Source of the DNA: JBBQDZ01 sp038237515
GTDB taxonomy: Bacteria; Actinomycetota; Thermoleophilia; Gaiellales; Gaiellaceae
DNA: 36,517 nt
Direction: 5' to 3'
NCBI GenBank assembly: GCA_038237515.1
Contig: JBBRYP010000048.1
Coordinates: forward strand, 1 to 36,517
In this document: piece after piece, positions 16,329 to 24,105 of the stretch
How positions within the stretch are numbered: position 1 is the stretch's first letter
Layout of the letters: every line of letters starts with the position of its first letter
Position numbers and translations under genes: made by a program
The notes under the pieces: generated by a model
Databases searched by the model: none
What the model was told of the DNA's origin: nothing
The model's input: the letters and a program-made list of their open reading frames with translations, nothing else

Positions 16329-16424
16329 AGCGGCCGCGGCACCGTTTCTTGGCGGGGCGGGTCCGGGGACAGATCCCGGCCGTGGCCCCGGCTGAGCAGT
16401 ACGGAGCCGACCCACGCCGGCGGG

Positions 16425-16430
16425 CACAAT
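16425..16430 (+). promoter_or_regulatory. -10 box of a leaderless promoter for the nucleotidyltransferase gene
   Basis: CACAAT ends six bases before the ATG at 16437, placing the probable start point at or next to the start codon. No Shine-Dalgarno sequence precedes that ATG. The same spacing is seen before other lone or operon-first genes in the window. Confidence 0.4.
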
Positions 16431-16436
16431 GGCCGC

Positions 16437-18998
16437 ATGCGCGCCGAGCAGGTCATCGCCACCCACGGCAACACCGATCTCGATGCCTTTGCCGCGGCGT
16501 TCGCGGCGCGCCTCCTCTACCCGGGCGCGGTGGTCTGCCTCACCGGCTCGCTCAACCGCAACGTTCGTGAGCTCCACCGCCTCTACGCGGATGAGCTGGA
16601 GGCGGTTGACGCGAGTCGACTCGAGCTGGAGGCGATCAGGCGGCTGATCGTCGTCGACACTGTCGACGCCTCCCGGCTGGGGGAGCTCGAGCAGGTCGCC
16701 ATCGACCCACGGGTCGAGAAGGTCGTGTTCGACCACCACGGCGGCGAGCTGGCCTCGTGGGCGAGTCCGGAGACAGCGGTGCTCTCCGACGACGGCGCGT
16801 TGACGACGACCCTCGTCAGCGTCCTCGCCGAGCGCGAGATTCCTGTCAGTCCGCTCGAGGCGACGATCTTCGCGCTCGGCATCCACGAGGACACCGGCTC
16901 TCTCACTCACGCCACCGCAACGACGCGCGACGCGGAGGCGCTCTCCTGGTGCCTGCGTCACGGTGCCCACCAGGAGCTCGTCGCGGCTCAGCTGCACACC
17001 CCCCTCGCTGAGGACGAGCGCCGCCTCCTGAACGCGCTCCTCGACCGGCTCGAGCCCGTGTCCGCGGACGGCATCGAGTTGTTGGTGGGCACGATCGCGT
17101 GGCCGACCTACGTCGAGGGGCTCTCGACGCTCGCCCACAAGCTCGTCGATCTGACCGACTGCCGCGCGCTCGCTCTCCTCGTCGAGATGGAAGGACGGGT
17201 CTTCGCCGTCGTTCGTAGCCGCCTTGCGGAGCTCGACGCCGCGGCGCTCGCCGGGGCGCTCGGGGGCGGAGGTCACGCGCAGGCGGCTTCGGCGATCTTC
17301 CGCGGCGGCCTCGGGGTTGCACGGGAGACGCTTCTCGACGCACTCGGCGCCGTGGTTCAGACGCCGTTCACAGCGAGGTCCATCATGTCGCGCCCCGCCC
17401 GGTCGGTTCCGCCCGACGAGACTGTCGCCGGCGCGATGGTCGCCTGCCAGCGCCACCGTCAGAGCGGGATGCTCGTTCTCGAGGGAGATCGCCTGGTCGG
17501 TGAGGTCAGCCGCGAGGACCTCGACAAGGCGATGGCGCACGAGCTGGCGCACGCGCCCGTGCGGGGGATCATGAGCACCCGCGCCGCGCGCTGCACCGAG
17601 GACACCTCTCTGGCGGAGCTCCAGCGTCTCCTGACGAGCGCGGGGGCGGGCAGGATCGCCGTCCTGCGCGAGGAGCGCGTGGTGGGGGTCGTCACGCGGA
17701 GCGACGTGCTGCACGCTCTCGGCGCGGGGCTGGGCGAGTCCGCGGCTCCCACGGCCTCGATCGCCGACGAGCTGTCGCGCCTGCGGGAGCTCCGCCGCGT
17801 CTTCGAGGCCGTGGGAGCCGCCGCCGAGCACGAGCCGGGCGTCTACCTCGTCGGCGGGACGGTGCGGGACATCCTCCTCGGAGAGTCCGGCTTCGACGTC
17901 GACATCGCGGTCGAAGGGGACGCGATAGCGCTTGCGCGAAGCCTCGCCGCCGCCCTTCGCGGGCGGGTGCGCACCCATCCGAAATTCGGCACTGCCGCCG
18001 TTCTGTACGGGAACCATGCACGCATCGACGTCGTCACCGCCCGCACCGAGTTCTACGACTCCCCGGCGGCGCTGCCGACCGTGGAGCACGCGACGATTCG
18101 GGAGGATCTCTACCGCCGCGACTTCACGATCAACGCGATGGCCGCCTCCCTCAAAGGAGAAGACTTCGGGCGGCTGGTCGATCCCTTCGGAGGACGGGCC
18201 GACCTTGCCGAGCGCCGAATCCGCGTCCTGCACAACCTTTCCTTCATCGACGACCCGACGAGGATCTTCCGCGCCGTCCGCTACGAGAACCGTTACGGCT
18301 TCCGGATGGACGACCACACGCTCGCACTCGCGCGCGGCTGCATCGAGATGGGCCTCGTCGGAGACCTCTCGTCGGCACGTCTTCGCGACGAGCTCCTGGC
18401 GCTCCTCGGCGAGGGGGAGGTCGACCACTCGCTGCCGCGCCTCGGCGAGCTCGGCCTCGATCGCGCAATCCACCCGCGCCTCGCCGCAGATCAGGAAGGC
18501 GCCGAGCTGCTGCGCCGTCTCACGGCGTTGCGCGACGAGTACGACCTGGATGTTCCCGACTGGCGGCTCGGTCTCGCCGTCCTCGCGCGGCGCCTGCGCC
18601 CGGACGAGGTGTACGCCTGGCTCCAGCGGCTGAAGGTGCGCCGGCGCGATGCCGAGAACATCGCTGGCGCCGTGACCGTGGGCGCGCGTCTTGCCGCGCG
18701 GTTTGCCAATCCGCGCGTCACGGGCGCCGAGGTCGTTCGGCTCTCCGAGCCCTATGCGCCGGATGCGCCGCTCTTTGCGCTCGGGCTCGCCGAGCTCGAG
18801 CCGCTGCGCGAGTACTTCCGGAGCCTCAAGGACGTTCGCCTGGAGATCACAGGGTTCGATCTCGCCGCCCTCGGCTTGCAGGAGTCGCCGCGGGTGGGGG
18901 AGGTGCTCGGCGAGCTGCGCCGCCGTAAGCTCGACGGGGAGCTCGACGGGCGGGAGTCGGAGCTCGCGGCAGCGCGAGAGCTGATCGCCCGCACGTGA
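16437..18998 (+). CDS. DHH-DHHA1-CBS-CBS-tRNA nucleotidyltransferase fusion (CCA- or A-adding enzyme)
   Basis: An 853-residue multidomain protein. Residues 1-150 are a DHH phosphoesterase domain (THGNTDLDAF, VVDT, FDHHGG 98-103). A DHHA1 domain ends in GGGGHAQAAS (276-285). Two CBS domains span about 310-430. A class II nucleotidyltransferase head follows with LVGGTVRDILLG (471-482), catalytic DVDIAVEGD (487-495), RRDFTINAM (560-568) and DPTRIFRAVRYENRYGF, then a helical tRNA-binding tail. This architecture occurs in A-adding or CCA-adding enzymes of several phyla. It matures tRNA 3' ends; the DHH part may act on nanoRNA or small phosphodiesters. The tRNA-Pro gene in this window lacks CCA and so needs such an enzyme. 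Its stop overlaps pgeF. Confidence 0.92.
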   Translation: MRAEQVIATHGNTDLDAFAAAFAARLLYPGAVVCLTGSLNRNVRELHRLYADELEAVDASRLELEAIRRLIVVDTVDASRLGELEQVAIDPRVEKVVFDHHGGELASWASPETAVLSDDGALTTTLVSVLAEREIPVSPLEATIFALGIHEDTGSLTHATATTRDAEALSWCLRHGAHQELVAAQLHTPLAEDERRLLNALLDRLEPVSADGIELLVGTIAWPTYVEGLSTLAHKLVDLTDCRALALLVEMEGRVFAVVRSRLAELDAAALAGALGGGGHAQAASAIFRGGLGVARETLLDALGAVVQTPFTARSIMSRPARSVPPDETVAGAMVACQRHRQSGMLVLEGDRLVGEVSREDLDKAMAHELAHAPVRGIMSTRAARCTEDTSLAELQRLLTSAGAGRIAVLREERVVGVVTRSDVLHALGAGLGESAAPTASIADELSRLRELRRVFEAVGAAAEHEPGVYLVGGTVRDILLGESGFDVDIAVEGDAIALARSLAAALRGRVRTHPKFGTAAVLYGNHARIDVVTARTEFYDSPAALPTVEHATIREDLYRRDFTINAMAASLKGEDFGRLVDPFGGRADLAERRIRVLHNLSFIDDPTRIFRAVRYENRYGFRMDDHTLALARGCIEMGLVGDLSSARLRDELLALLGEGEVDHSLPRLGELGLDRAIHPRLAADQEGAELLRRLTALRDEYDLDVPDWRLGLAVLARRLRPDEVYAWLQRLKVRRRDAENIAGAVTVGARLAARFANPRVTGAEVVRLSEPYAPDAPLFALGLAELEPLREYFRSLKDVRLEITGFDLAALGLQESPRVGEVLGELRRRKLDGELDGRESELAAARELIART

Positions 18999-19699
18999 TG
19001 CTCCTCAGGTGGGCGGCTCCCGGACGTTACGTGGCGGCCTTCACGACGCGGCTCGGCGGCACGAGCGAGGGCCGATACGCCTCGCTCAACCTGGGCATCC
19101 TGACAGCGGACGATCCACTCCGGGTCGAGGGGAATCGCCGGCGCGCGTGCCAGCAGCTGGACGTCGACCCGCAGGCTCTCGCGATGAACCGCCAGGTGCA
19201 CGGTGCCGTCGTCAACGAGGCTCTCCGCGGGGCTCGCGGTGCGGTCGGTGACGGCCTCTGGACCGACCGGGTGCGCTTGCCGCTGCTCGCGCTCTCCGCG
19301 GACTGTCTCCCGATCGTGCTGGTCCGCGTCGCTCGCGCGCGTCCTGCTGTAGCCGTGCTCCATGCTGGCCGAGCCGGATTGCTCGCGGGGATCGTCCAGG
19401 CGGGCGTCGCCGCGGTCGGCGGGCCGGTGGCAGCGGTCGTCGGCCCGTGCATCGGAGTCTGCTGCTACGAGGTGGGCCCGGAGGTCGCGGAGCCGTATGG
19501 CGCGCGCTTCGGCGGAGAGGTTCTGCGCGGCTCGTGCCTCGACCTCCGCCTCGCGGCCAGCAGATTGCTGGAGCAGGCGGGTTGCGAGCGGGTCGAGCAT
19601 GTCGACCACTGCACCTCGTGCGAGGCGCGGCTCTTCTTCTCACACCGCCGCGACGGGGCGATGACCGGCCGGCAGGGGGTGATCGCCTATGTCGCCTGA
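18998..19699 (+). CDS. pgeF: Peptidoglycan editing factor PgeF (YfiH/laccase-domain) purine nucleoside enzyme
   Basis: A 233-residue YfiH-family protein. The copper/zinc-type active-site residues are present: H68 in NRQVHGA, C103 in ADCLP and H122 in LHAGRAG. The C-terminal DHCTSCEARLFFSHRRDG motif is typical. In E. coli the protein removes misincorporated amino acids from peptidoglycan precursors, and the family has adenosine deaminase/phosphorylase activity. Its position before yggS and sepF matches the division gene cluster of actinobacteria. ATG at 18998 overlaps the upstream stop by one base; GTG at 18995 is an alternative. Confidence 0.9.
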   Translation: MLLRWAAPGRYVAAFTTRLGGTSEGRYASLNLGILTADDPLRVEGNRRRACQQLDVDPQALAMNRQVHGAVVNEALRGARGAVGDGLWTDRVRLPLLALSADCLPIVLVRVARARPAVAVLHAGRAGLLAGIVQAGVAAVGGPVAAVVGPCIGVCCYEVGPEVAEPYGARFGGEVLRGSCLDLRLAASRLLEQAGCERVEHVDHCTSCEARLFFSHRRDGAMTGRQGVIAYVA

Positions 19700-20282
19700 G
19701 GAGCTGCGTGAGCGCTACCTGGGTCTGCGGGAGGAGGTAGGCCCGGAGGTCACGCTCGTCGTCGCCACGAAGTACGTGAGCGTCGTGGAGATGGCGATCC
19801 TCGCCGAGGCGGGCGTCGAGGTCGTGGGCGAGAACCGGGCGCAGGACCTCGCCGCCAAGCACGAGCAGTACGGCGATCGCTTCCGCTGGCACTTCATCGG
19901 CCATCTCCAAAGCCGGAAGGCCCGGGAAGTAAGCGAGGTCTGCGAGCTCGTCCACTCGCTCGACTCCCAATCGGCGGCGGGGCGGCTCGAGGGGCCGGCG
20001 CTCGTCCAGGTGAACCTCGCCGGAGAGGAGACGAAGTCGGGAGTCTCGCCCGACCTGCTCCCGCTGCTCCTCGACCTCTACCCGGAGGTGATCGGGCTCT
20101 CGACGATGCCGCCTTTCGCGGCGGCGCCCGAAGCCTCGCGCCCATACTTCCGCGCGCTGCGCGAACTCGCCGAGCAGCACGAGCTGCGCGAGCTCTCGAT
20201 GGGCACGAGCCAGGATTACCGCGTCGCGGTCGAGGAGGGAGCTACGTTCGTGCGCGTCGGTTCCGCGTTGTTGCGGGGCTAG
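19689..20282 (+). CDS. YggS family PLP homeostasis protein
   Basis: A 197-residue alanine-racemase-fold protein that binds PLP through K28 (VVATKYV). Other family marks are GENRAQDLAAKH, WHFIGHLQSRKAR, VQVNLAGEETKSG, LSTMPPFA, LSMGTSQDYRVAVEEGATFVRVGSALL. It is about 30 residues shorter than typical YggS and has no catalytic activity expected beyond PLP carriage. It overlaps pgeF by 11 bp. Its stop codon TAG falls exactly at the left end of the inverted-repeat element, so the last few residues may have been replaced when that element inserted. Confidence 0.9.
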   Translation: MSPEELRERYLGLREEVGPEVTLVVATKYVSVVEMAILAEAGVEVVGENRAQDLAAKHEQYGDRFRWHFIGHLQSRKAREVSEVCELVHSLDSQSAAGRLEGPALVQVNLAGEETKSGVSPDLLPLLLDLYPEVIGLSTMPPFAAAPEASRPYFRALRELAEQHELRELSMGTSQDYRVAVEEGATFVRVGSALLRG

Positions 20283-20441
20283 GGCCTGTCCGAGAATGAA
20301 CCGGGGGGCCAGACAGGCGTCACGCGCCTCGATGCGGCGTCTTCGGTCACGGAGATATGCCTGCATGTCGACGCTCCCTGGTCTCTGCCTCGAGGCGCGT
20401 GACGCGTGTCATCCACCATGGCCAATCTCCGGACAGGCCCT
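20281..20441. mobile_element. 161-bp MITE-like inverted-repeat element
   Basis: The ends are perfect 12-bp inverted repeats: AGGGCCTGTCCG at 20281-20292 and its complement at 20430-20441. Nested inside is a 16-bp inverted pair, GCGTCACGCGCCTCGA at 20317-20332 and its complement at 20390-20405. It has no complete gene, so it would be non-autonomous. Flanks are CT/TA-like (CTA left, TTA right), compatible with an IS5/IS427-type TA or YTAR target, but no clean duplication is present. The alternative is a long structured terminator or intergenic repeat. The yggS stop and the sepF -10 sit at its two edges. Confidence 0.6.
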
Positions 20442-20447
20442 TAACAT
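20442..20447 (+). promoter_or_regulatory. -10 box of sepF at the edge of the inserted element
   Basis: TAACAT ends six bases before the sepF GTG at 20454, a leaderless spacing. A -35-like TGGCCA at 20419-20424, 17 bp upstream, lies inside the right end of the inverted-repeat element. The insertion may therefore have rebuilt the sepF promoter. Confidence 0.4.
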
Positions 20448-20453
20448 GCGCCC

Positions 20454-21002
20454 GTGGGCATAGGCGATCTCTGGAACCGGACGCTCGTCTACTTCGGGAT
20501 CGCCGAGGAGGACGAGGACTGGGACGAGGACGGCTACGTCACGAACGAAGAGCTCTCGCGGACCTACAGCGAGCGGCCGAATGTCCGGCGCCTCTCGAGC
20601 CGCCGCCGGGGCGCCGAGTTCGACGACTGGACCGATCCGGAGCCCGAGCCGCCGGCGCGAACGAGCTTCCTGCGACAGAACTCGCGCCCGCGCCCGCGCC
20701 CGGTGGCGGTCGCGCCGGCTCCGTCGGTTCGCGTGCACCTCGTGCTGCCGCGCAGCTTCAACGACGCCCAGCAGATCGCCGACAAGTTCAAGGATGCGAT
20801 TCCGGTGATCCTGAACCTCCAGGGCACAGACCAGGAGCTGTCGAAGCGCCTGATCGACTTCACGAGCGGCCTCACCTATGCGCTCGACGGCGGCATGCAG
20901 CGCGTCGCCGACAAGGTGTTCCTCCTGACCCCGCGGAACGTCGAAGTCTCGGCAGAGGAGCGTGCACGGATGCTCGAGCGCGGCTTCTTCAACCAGGCCT
21001 AG
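20454..21002 (+). CDS. sepF: Cell division protein SepF
   Basis: A 182-residue protein. The N-terminus GIGDLWNRTLVYFGIAEED is the amphipathic membrane-binding helix, followed by an acidic/Arg-rich linker (about 20-90). The SepF domain (about 92-165) has VHLVLPRSFNDAQQIADKFK, PVILNLQGTDQELSKRLIDFTSGLTYALDGGMQRV and FLLTP. SepF tethers FtsZ to the membrane and replaces FtsA in actinobacteria. GTG at 20454 retains the helix at the exact N-terminus, as required for membrane binding. Confidence 0.93.
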   Translation: MGIGDLWNRTLVYFGIAEEDEDWDEDGYVTNEELSRTYSERPNVRRLSSRRRGAEFDDWTDPEPEPPARTSFLRQNSRPRPRPVAVAPAPSVRVHLVLPRSFNDAQQIADKFKDAIPVILNLQGTDQELSKRLIDFTSGLTYALDGGMQRVADKVFLLTPRNVEVSAEERARMLERGFFNQA

Positions 21003-21076
21003 GGGCCTGAGCCCGGGTTCCGCCTGAGCGCCGTCGCGGCCACAGGAACGTCCGCACCGAGGGCGAAGCTTTGAGC

Positions 21077-21388
21077 ATGGGCGTCTCCGCCCACCTCGCG
21101 GTACTCGCGGACGTGGTTTCGGCGGTCCAGAACTTCGTGCACGTGTTCATCCTCGTGTACGTCCTCCTGATCTCGGTGTACATCCTGAGCTCGTGGTTCC
21201 AGCTGCCCTACCGGCCGTGGCTCTACCGGATCCGGCAATTCCTCTCGGACGTCTGCAATCCCTATCTGCGCCTCTTCAGGCGCTTTCTGCCTCCCCTTGG
21301 ACCACTCGACCTGTCGCCGCTCGTCGCGGTGCTCGTGCTCGTGATCCTCGACCAGGTGCTCGTCGGCTTGATCGGGAGGCTCCACTAG
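21077..21388 (+). CDS. YggT family membrane protein
   Basis: A 103-residue protein with two membrane helices (about 20-42 and 80-100) on either side of the family segment WFQLPYRPWLYRIRQFLSDVCNPYLRLFRRFLPPLGPLDLSPLVA (described here by its NPYLRLFRRFLPP and DLSPLVA motifs). YggT proteins lie next to sepF and divIVA in Gram-positive bacteria and are linked to septum or membrane organisation. ATG at 21077 is preferred over TTG at 21071. It follows sepF by 74 bp with no obvious promoter and precedes divIVA by 13 bp. Confidence 0.87.
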   Translation: MGVSAHLAVLADVVSAVQNFVHVFILVYVLLISVYILSSWFQLPYRPWLYRIRQFLSDVCNPYLRLFRRFLPPLGPLDLSPLVAVLVLVILDQVLVGLIGRLH

Positions 21389-21401
21389 GAAGGAGTCGAA
21401 G

Positions 21402-21848
21402 ATGTCGTACACGCCCGTCGAGATACGCCACGTCCGCCTGCGGAAGGGGATCCTCGGGTACCGCCGCAGTCGGGTCGACCGGCTCCTCGAGGAGATCGCC
21501 GACAGCTTTGAGGCCGTCTGGCGCGAGCGGGGGGAGCTCGAGGACCGGGTCGAGCAGCTTGAGGCCGACCTCGTTCGTCATCGCGAGCTCGAGGGGCTGC
21601 TCCGCACCACGCTGACCTCTGCCGAGCGTGCCGCCCACGAGATGCGGGAGCGCGCGGCGCAGGAGGCCGACCTCGTCGTGTCGGAGGCGCGGAGCGAGGC
21701 GCGTTCCATCGTTCGCGACGCGGCGGCGGAGCGGGAGCGGCTCGCGGCCGAGGCCCGGCGCGTCCGGTCGCTGCTTCGTTCGGCGCTGGAGGTCGTGGCA
21801 GAGACGGACGGCGGGGCCGAGCTGGCGGCGCCGGCCGAGGCAGCCTAG
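21402..21848 (+). CDS. divIVA: DivIVA-domain protein
   Basis: A 148-residue protein beginning SYTPVEIRHVRLRKGILGYR, the DivIVA membrane-binding N-domain, then RVDRLLEEIADSFEAVW and a coiled coil through about residue 125. DivIVA/Wag31 marks curved membrane at poles and septa and organises cell-wall synthesis. It is shorter than the actinobacterial Wag31 type. A strong Shine-Dalgarno site (AAGGAG at 21390-21395) lies six bases before the ATG, unlike the leaderless genes here. Confidence 0.85.
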   Translation: MSYTPVEIRHVRLRKGILGYRRSRVDRLLEEIADSFEAVWRERGELEDRVEQLEADLVRHRELEGLLRTTLTSAERAAHEMRERAAQEADLVVSEARSEARSIVRDAAAERERLAAEARRVRSLLRSALEVVAETDGGAELAAPAEAA

Positions 21849-21856
21849 GTCGCTCC

Positions 21857-21862
21857 TATACT
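21857..21862 (+). promoter_or_regulatory. -10 box before the DksA-like gene
   Basis: TATACT matches the sigma-70 -10 in five of six positions. The expected start point leaves a leader of about 30 nt with a GAGGGGG-type ribosome site (21889-21895) before ATG 21899. No good -35 is seen. It would give the DksA-like, lspA and rluD genes their own transcript. Confidence 0.45.
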
Positions 21863-21898
21863 CTCGGCGATGGTCTCGACGGCTGCGAGAGGGGGATC

Positions 21899-22270
21899 AT
21901 GAGCGCGATCGACACCGACGAGTTCCGCCGGCTGCTGACCGAGGAGCGAGCGCGCGTGGTCGGCGCGATCGACCATCTCCACCGAGACAACCCGGGCTCC
22001 GTCGAGGACGACACGCAGGAGCTCGCAACCGGCTTCGACAACCACCCGGCCGACCTAGCGACCGAGACGCTCGACCGCGAGATCGACTACACCCTCGAGG
22101 AGAACTCCGAGCATGTCCTCGCCGCCATCGACGTAGCCCTCGGCAAGCTCGACGCCGGTACCTACGGGACCTGCGAACGGTGCGGACGGCAGATCGCGCC
22201 CGAGCGGCTGCGCGCGATCCCCTACGCGACGCTCTGCATCGAGTGTCGCAGACTCGAGGAGCAGCGCTGA
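21899..22270 (+). CDS. DksA/TraR family zinc-finger protein
   Basis: A 123-residue protein with an N-terminal coiled coil (about 5-85) and a C4 zinc finger CERCG-(17)-CIEC near 97-118. The motif ALGKLDAGTYGTCERCGRQI is typical of the family. E. coli DksA enters the RNA polymerase secondary channel and works with ppGpp. In actinobacteria, proteins of this size are often only called DksA/TraR-like, and ppGpp dependence is unproven. It stands between divIVA and lspA with its own -10. Confidence 0.88.
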   Translation: MSAIDTDEFRRLLTEERARVVGAIDHLHRDNPGSVEDDTQELATGFDNHPADLATETLDREIDYTLEENSEHVLAAIDVALGKLDAGTYGTCERCGRQIAPERLRAIPYATLCIECRRLEEQR

Positions 22271-22343
22271 CCACGGGCTCCCCGAGCTGTCGATCCCGTT
22301 GGCGCCGCAGTCGCGCTCGTGGCTGCCCGGAAGCGATCGGTCG

Positions 22344-22934
22344 GTGATCGAGCCGGCGCAGAAGCTTCCCGACGTACGCGTCGGGTCGAGCTCGAACGGC
22401 CTGCTGCCGATCTCCGCCGCCGAGCGCTCGCTCGCTGCGCAGCCGCTGCAGTGGGCAAGCCTGGCCGCGGTCGTCCTAGCGGCGGTCGTCGCCGACCAGG
22501 TGACGAAGCGGCTCGTGCTCGGCACCCTCGGACTCGACGAGGAGGTGCGCGTCGTCGGCCCCTTCTCGATCCACCACGTACAGAACTCAGGCATCGCCTT
22601 CGGGCTCTTCGCGCGGGCCACGCCCGTCGTGACCGTGCTGACGGCGGTGGCGGTCGGCTGGATGCTCCTGTTCTTCGCAAGATCCGGCGCGCGTCACCCG
22701 ATTCTCCCGACCGCGCTCGGCCTTCTGATCGGAGGCAGCATCTCGAACCTCGTCGATCGGATCCGCCTGGGCCACGTCACCGATTTCCTCGACCTCCGAT
22801 ACTGGCCTGCCTTCAACCTCGCCGACAGCTTCATCGTCGTCGGCGTCGCCATCCTCCTGCTCGTCCTCGTCGGGGCCGACCGGGAGCCCCGGCGCGGGAG
22901 GCGTCTCGCCGACGCTCGCGCTATCCGTCCCTGA
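22344..22934 (+). CDS. lspA: Lipoprotein signal peptidase (signal peptidase II)
   Basis: A 196-residue four-helix membrane aspartyl protease. Key motifs are present: ADQVTKRLV after helix 1, VQNSGIAFGLF, and the catalytic Asp pair in GGSISNLVDRIRLGHVTDF and FNLADSFIVVG. It removes signal peptides from diacylglyceryl-modified prolipoproteins. GTG at 22344 is a compromise start; TTG at 22299 would add 15 residues. After the last helix the frame runs into a short basic tail and stops at TGA 22932-22934, inside the region where the S4 domain of the next gene already reads in the +1 frame. See the fusion finding. Confidence 0.9.
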   Translation: MIEPAQKLPDVRVGSSSNGLLPISAAERSLAAQPLQWASLAAVVLAAVVADQVTKRLVLGTLGLDEEVRVVGPFSIHHVQNSGIAFGLFARATPVVTVLTAVAVGWMLLFFARSGARHPILPTALGLLIGGSISNLVDRIRLGHVTDFLDLRYWPAFNLADSFIVVGVAILLLVLVGADREPRRGRRLADARAIRP

Positions 22935-23028
22935 GGGGTCTGCCGGACTCCGTCTCGACCGCTTCCTCGCCACGCTTCCGGCGCTCGGCTCCCGTGCAGA
23001 GGCGGAGCGCCTGCTCGCGGTCGGGCAG

Positions 23029-23805
23029 GTGCTCGTGAACGGGGCCGTACGCCCCAAGAGCCACCGGCTGGCGGCGGGAGACGAGCTGGAGCTCACGCTC
23101 CCGGAGCCGCCGGGGGCTCCCCTCGAGCCGGAGGTGCTGGAGCTCGTCGTCGTCTACGAGGACGAGCATCTACTGGTCGTCGACAAGCCCGCGGGGATCG
23201 TCGTGCATCCCGGGGCGGGGCGCAGCTTCGCGACGCTCGCGCACGCCCTCGTCGGCCGTGCGGCTGGCGGCGACGATCCGGAGCGGCCGGGAATCGTCCA
23301 CCGCCTCGACCGGGAGACGTCCGGCCTCCTCGTCGTCGCCCGGGACGAAGAGACCTACCGCGGGCTTGCGCGGCTCGTGCGCCGGCGAGAGCTCGATCGG
23401 CGTTACCGCGCCCTCGTCCGCGGGCGGCCGCGCTCGCGGACGGGCAGGATCGAGGCGGCGATCGGCCGCGACCGGCTCGACCCGACGCGCCGATCGCTCG
23501 ACACGGAGTCGCCGAGGGCCGCGGTGACGCACTTCGAGCTCGCCGAGCGGCTCGGCGAATACGCGCTTCTCGACGTGCGCCTCGAGACCGGGAGGACGCA
23601 CCAGATCCGGGTCCATCTCGCCGCGATCGAGCTGCCGATCGTCGGCGACCGTACCTACGGCGTCCAAGGCCTCGGCCTCGAGCGTCAGTTCCTGCATGCC
23701 GGGAAGCTCTCGTTCCGCCACCCGGTGACCGGCGCGCAGGTCGACGCGGCCTCGCCGCTACCGCCGGAGCTCGAGACGGCGCTCGGGCGGGCGAGAGGCG
23801 CCTGA
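23029..23805 (+). CDS. rluD: RluA/RluD family 23S rRNA pseudouridine synthase (S4 domain start unresolved)
   Basis: A pseudouridine synthase with catalytic Asp in IVHRLDRETSGLLVVARD (D94 counted from the GTG at 23029), VYEDEHLLVVDKPAGIVVHPG and RLETGRTHQIRVHLA. The family modifies uridines in 23S rRNA. The frame clearly encodes the first half of the S4 RNA-binding domain upstream of 23029: TLALSVPEGSAGLRLDRFL from 22912. That upstream frame has no ATG, GTG, TTG or ATT-type codon in at least 100 bp. Starting at 23029 would cut the S4 domain in half. The real product is either a fusion with lspA through a one-base difference or starts by an unusual mechanism. Confidence 0.88.
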   Translation: MLVNGAVRPKSHRLAAGDELELTLPEPPGAPLEPEVLELVVVYEDEHLLVVDKPAGIVVHPGAGRSFATLAHALVGRAAGGDDPERPGIVHRLDRETSGLLVVARDEETYRGLARLVRRRELDRRYRALVRGRPRSRTGRIEAAIGRDRLDPTRRSLDTESPRAAVTHFELAERLGEYALLDVRLETGRTHQIRVHLAAIELPIVGDRTYGVQGLGLERQFLHAGKLSFRHPVTGAQVDAASPLPPELETALGRARGA

Positions 23806-24105
23806 CCCGCCAGTTCCGGACGTGTCTCCCCAGGACGTGGCGGATCCGGTGCGATCGCTTCGCACATGGGTTCGCGCCGGCGCGTTACGCTCGCCTCGGG
23901 GAGGAGGTTGGGCTGCCTAGACGGGAACCGATACGGCTTCCACCGCCGGCGCAGGGTTCACCGGCCCGCCCAGCTACAATCGACGCGCACGTCTGCTGAC
24001 ACCGACCCGGCGCACACGCTCGGGTGGGGGTGCCGGGTGTCTCCCCGGTTCCGCCCGCGCCCCGCCGGCAGGAACGAACTTCAACCAGGGAAAGGGGCAG
24101 TGCCC
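23806..24105 (+). promoter_or_regulatory. rpsB promoter and leader
   Basis: No credible gene lies in these 300 bp. A good -10, TACAAT at 23975-23980, would start a leader of about 120 nt before rpsB. The leader is GC-rich with self-complementary stretches (ACCCGG near 24005 against CCGGGT near 24033), a place where rpsB autoregulation is known in other bacteria. A strong ribosome site AAAGGGG at 24091-24097 precedes the start. I see no defined riboswitch. Confidence 0.45.
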
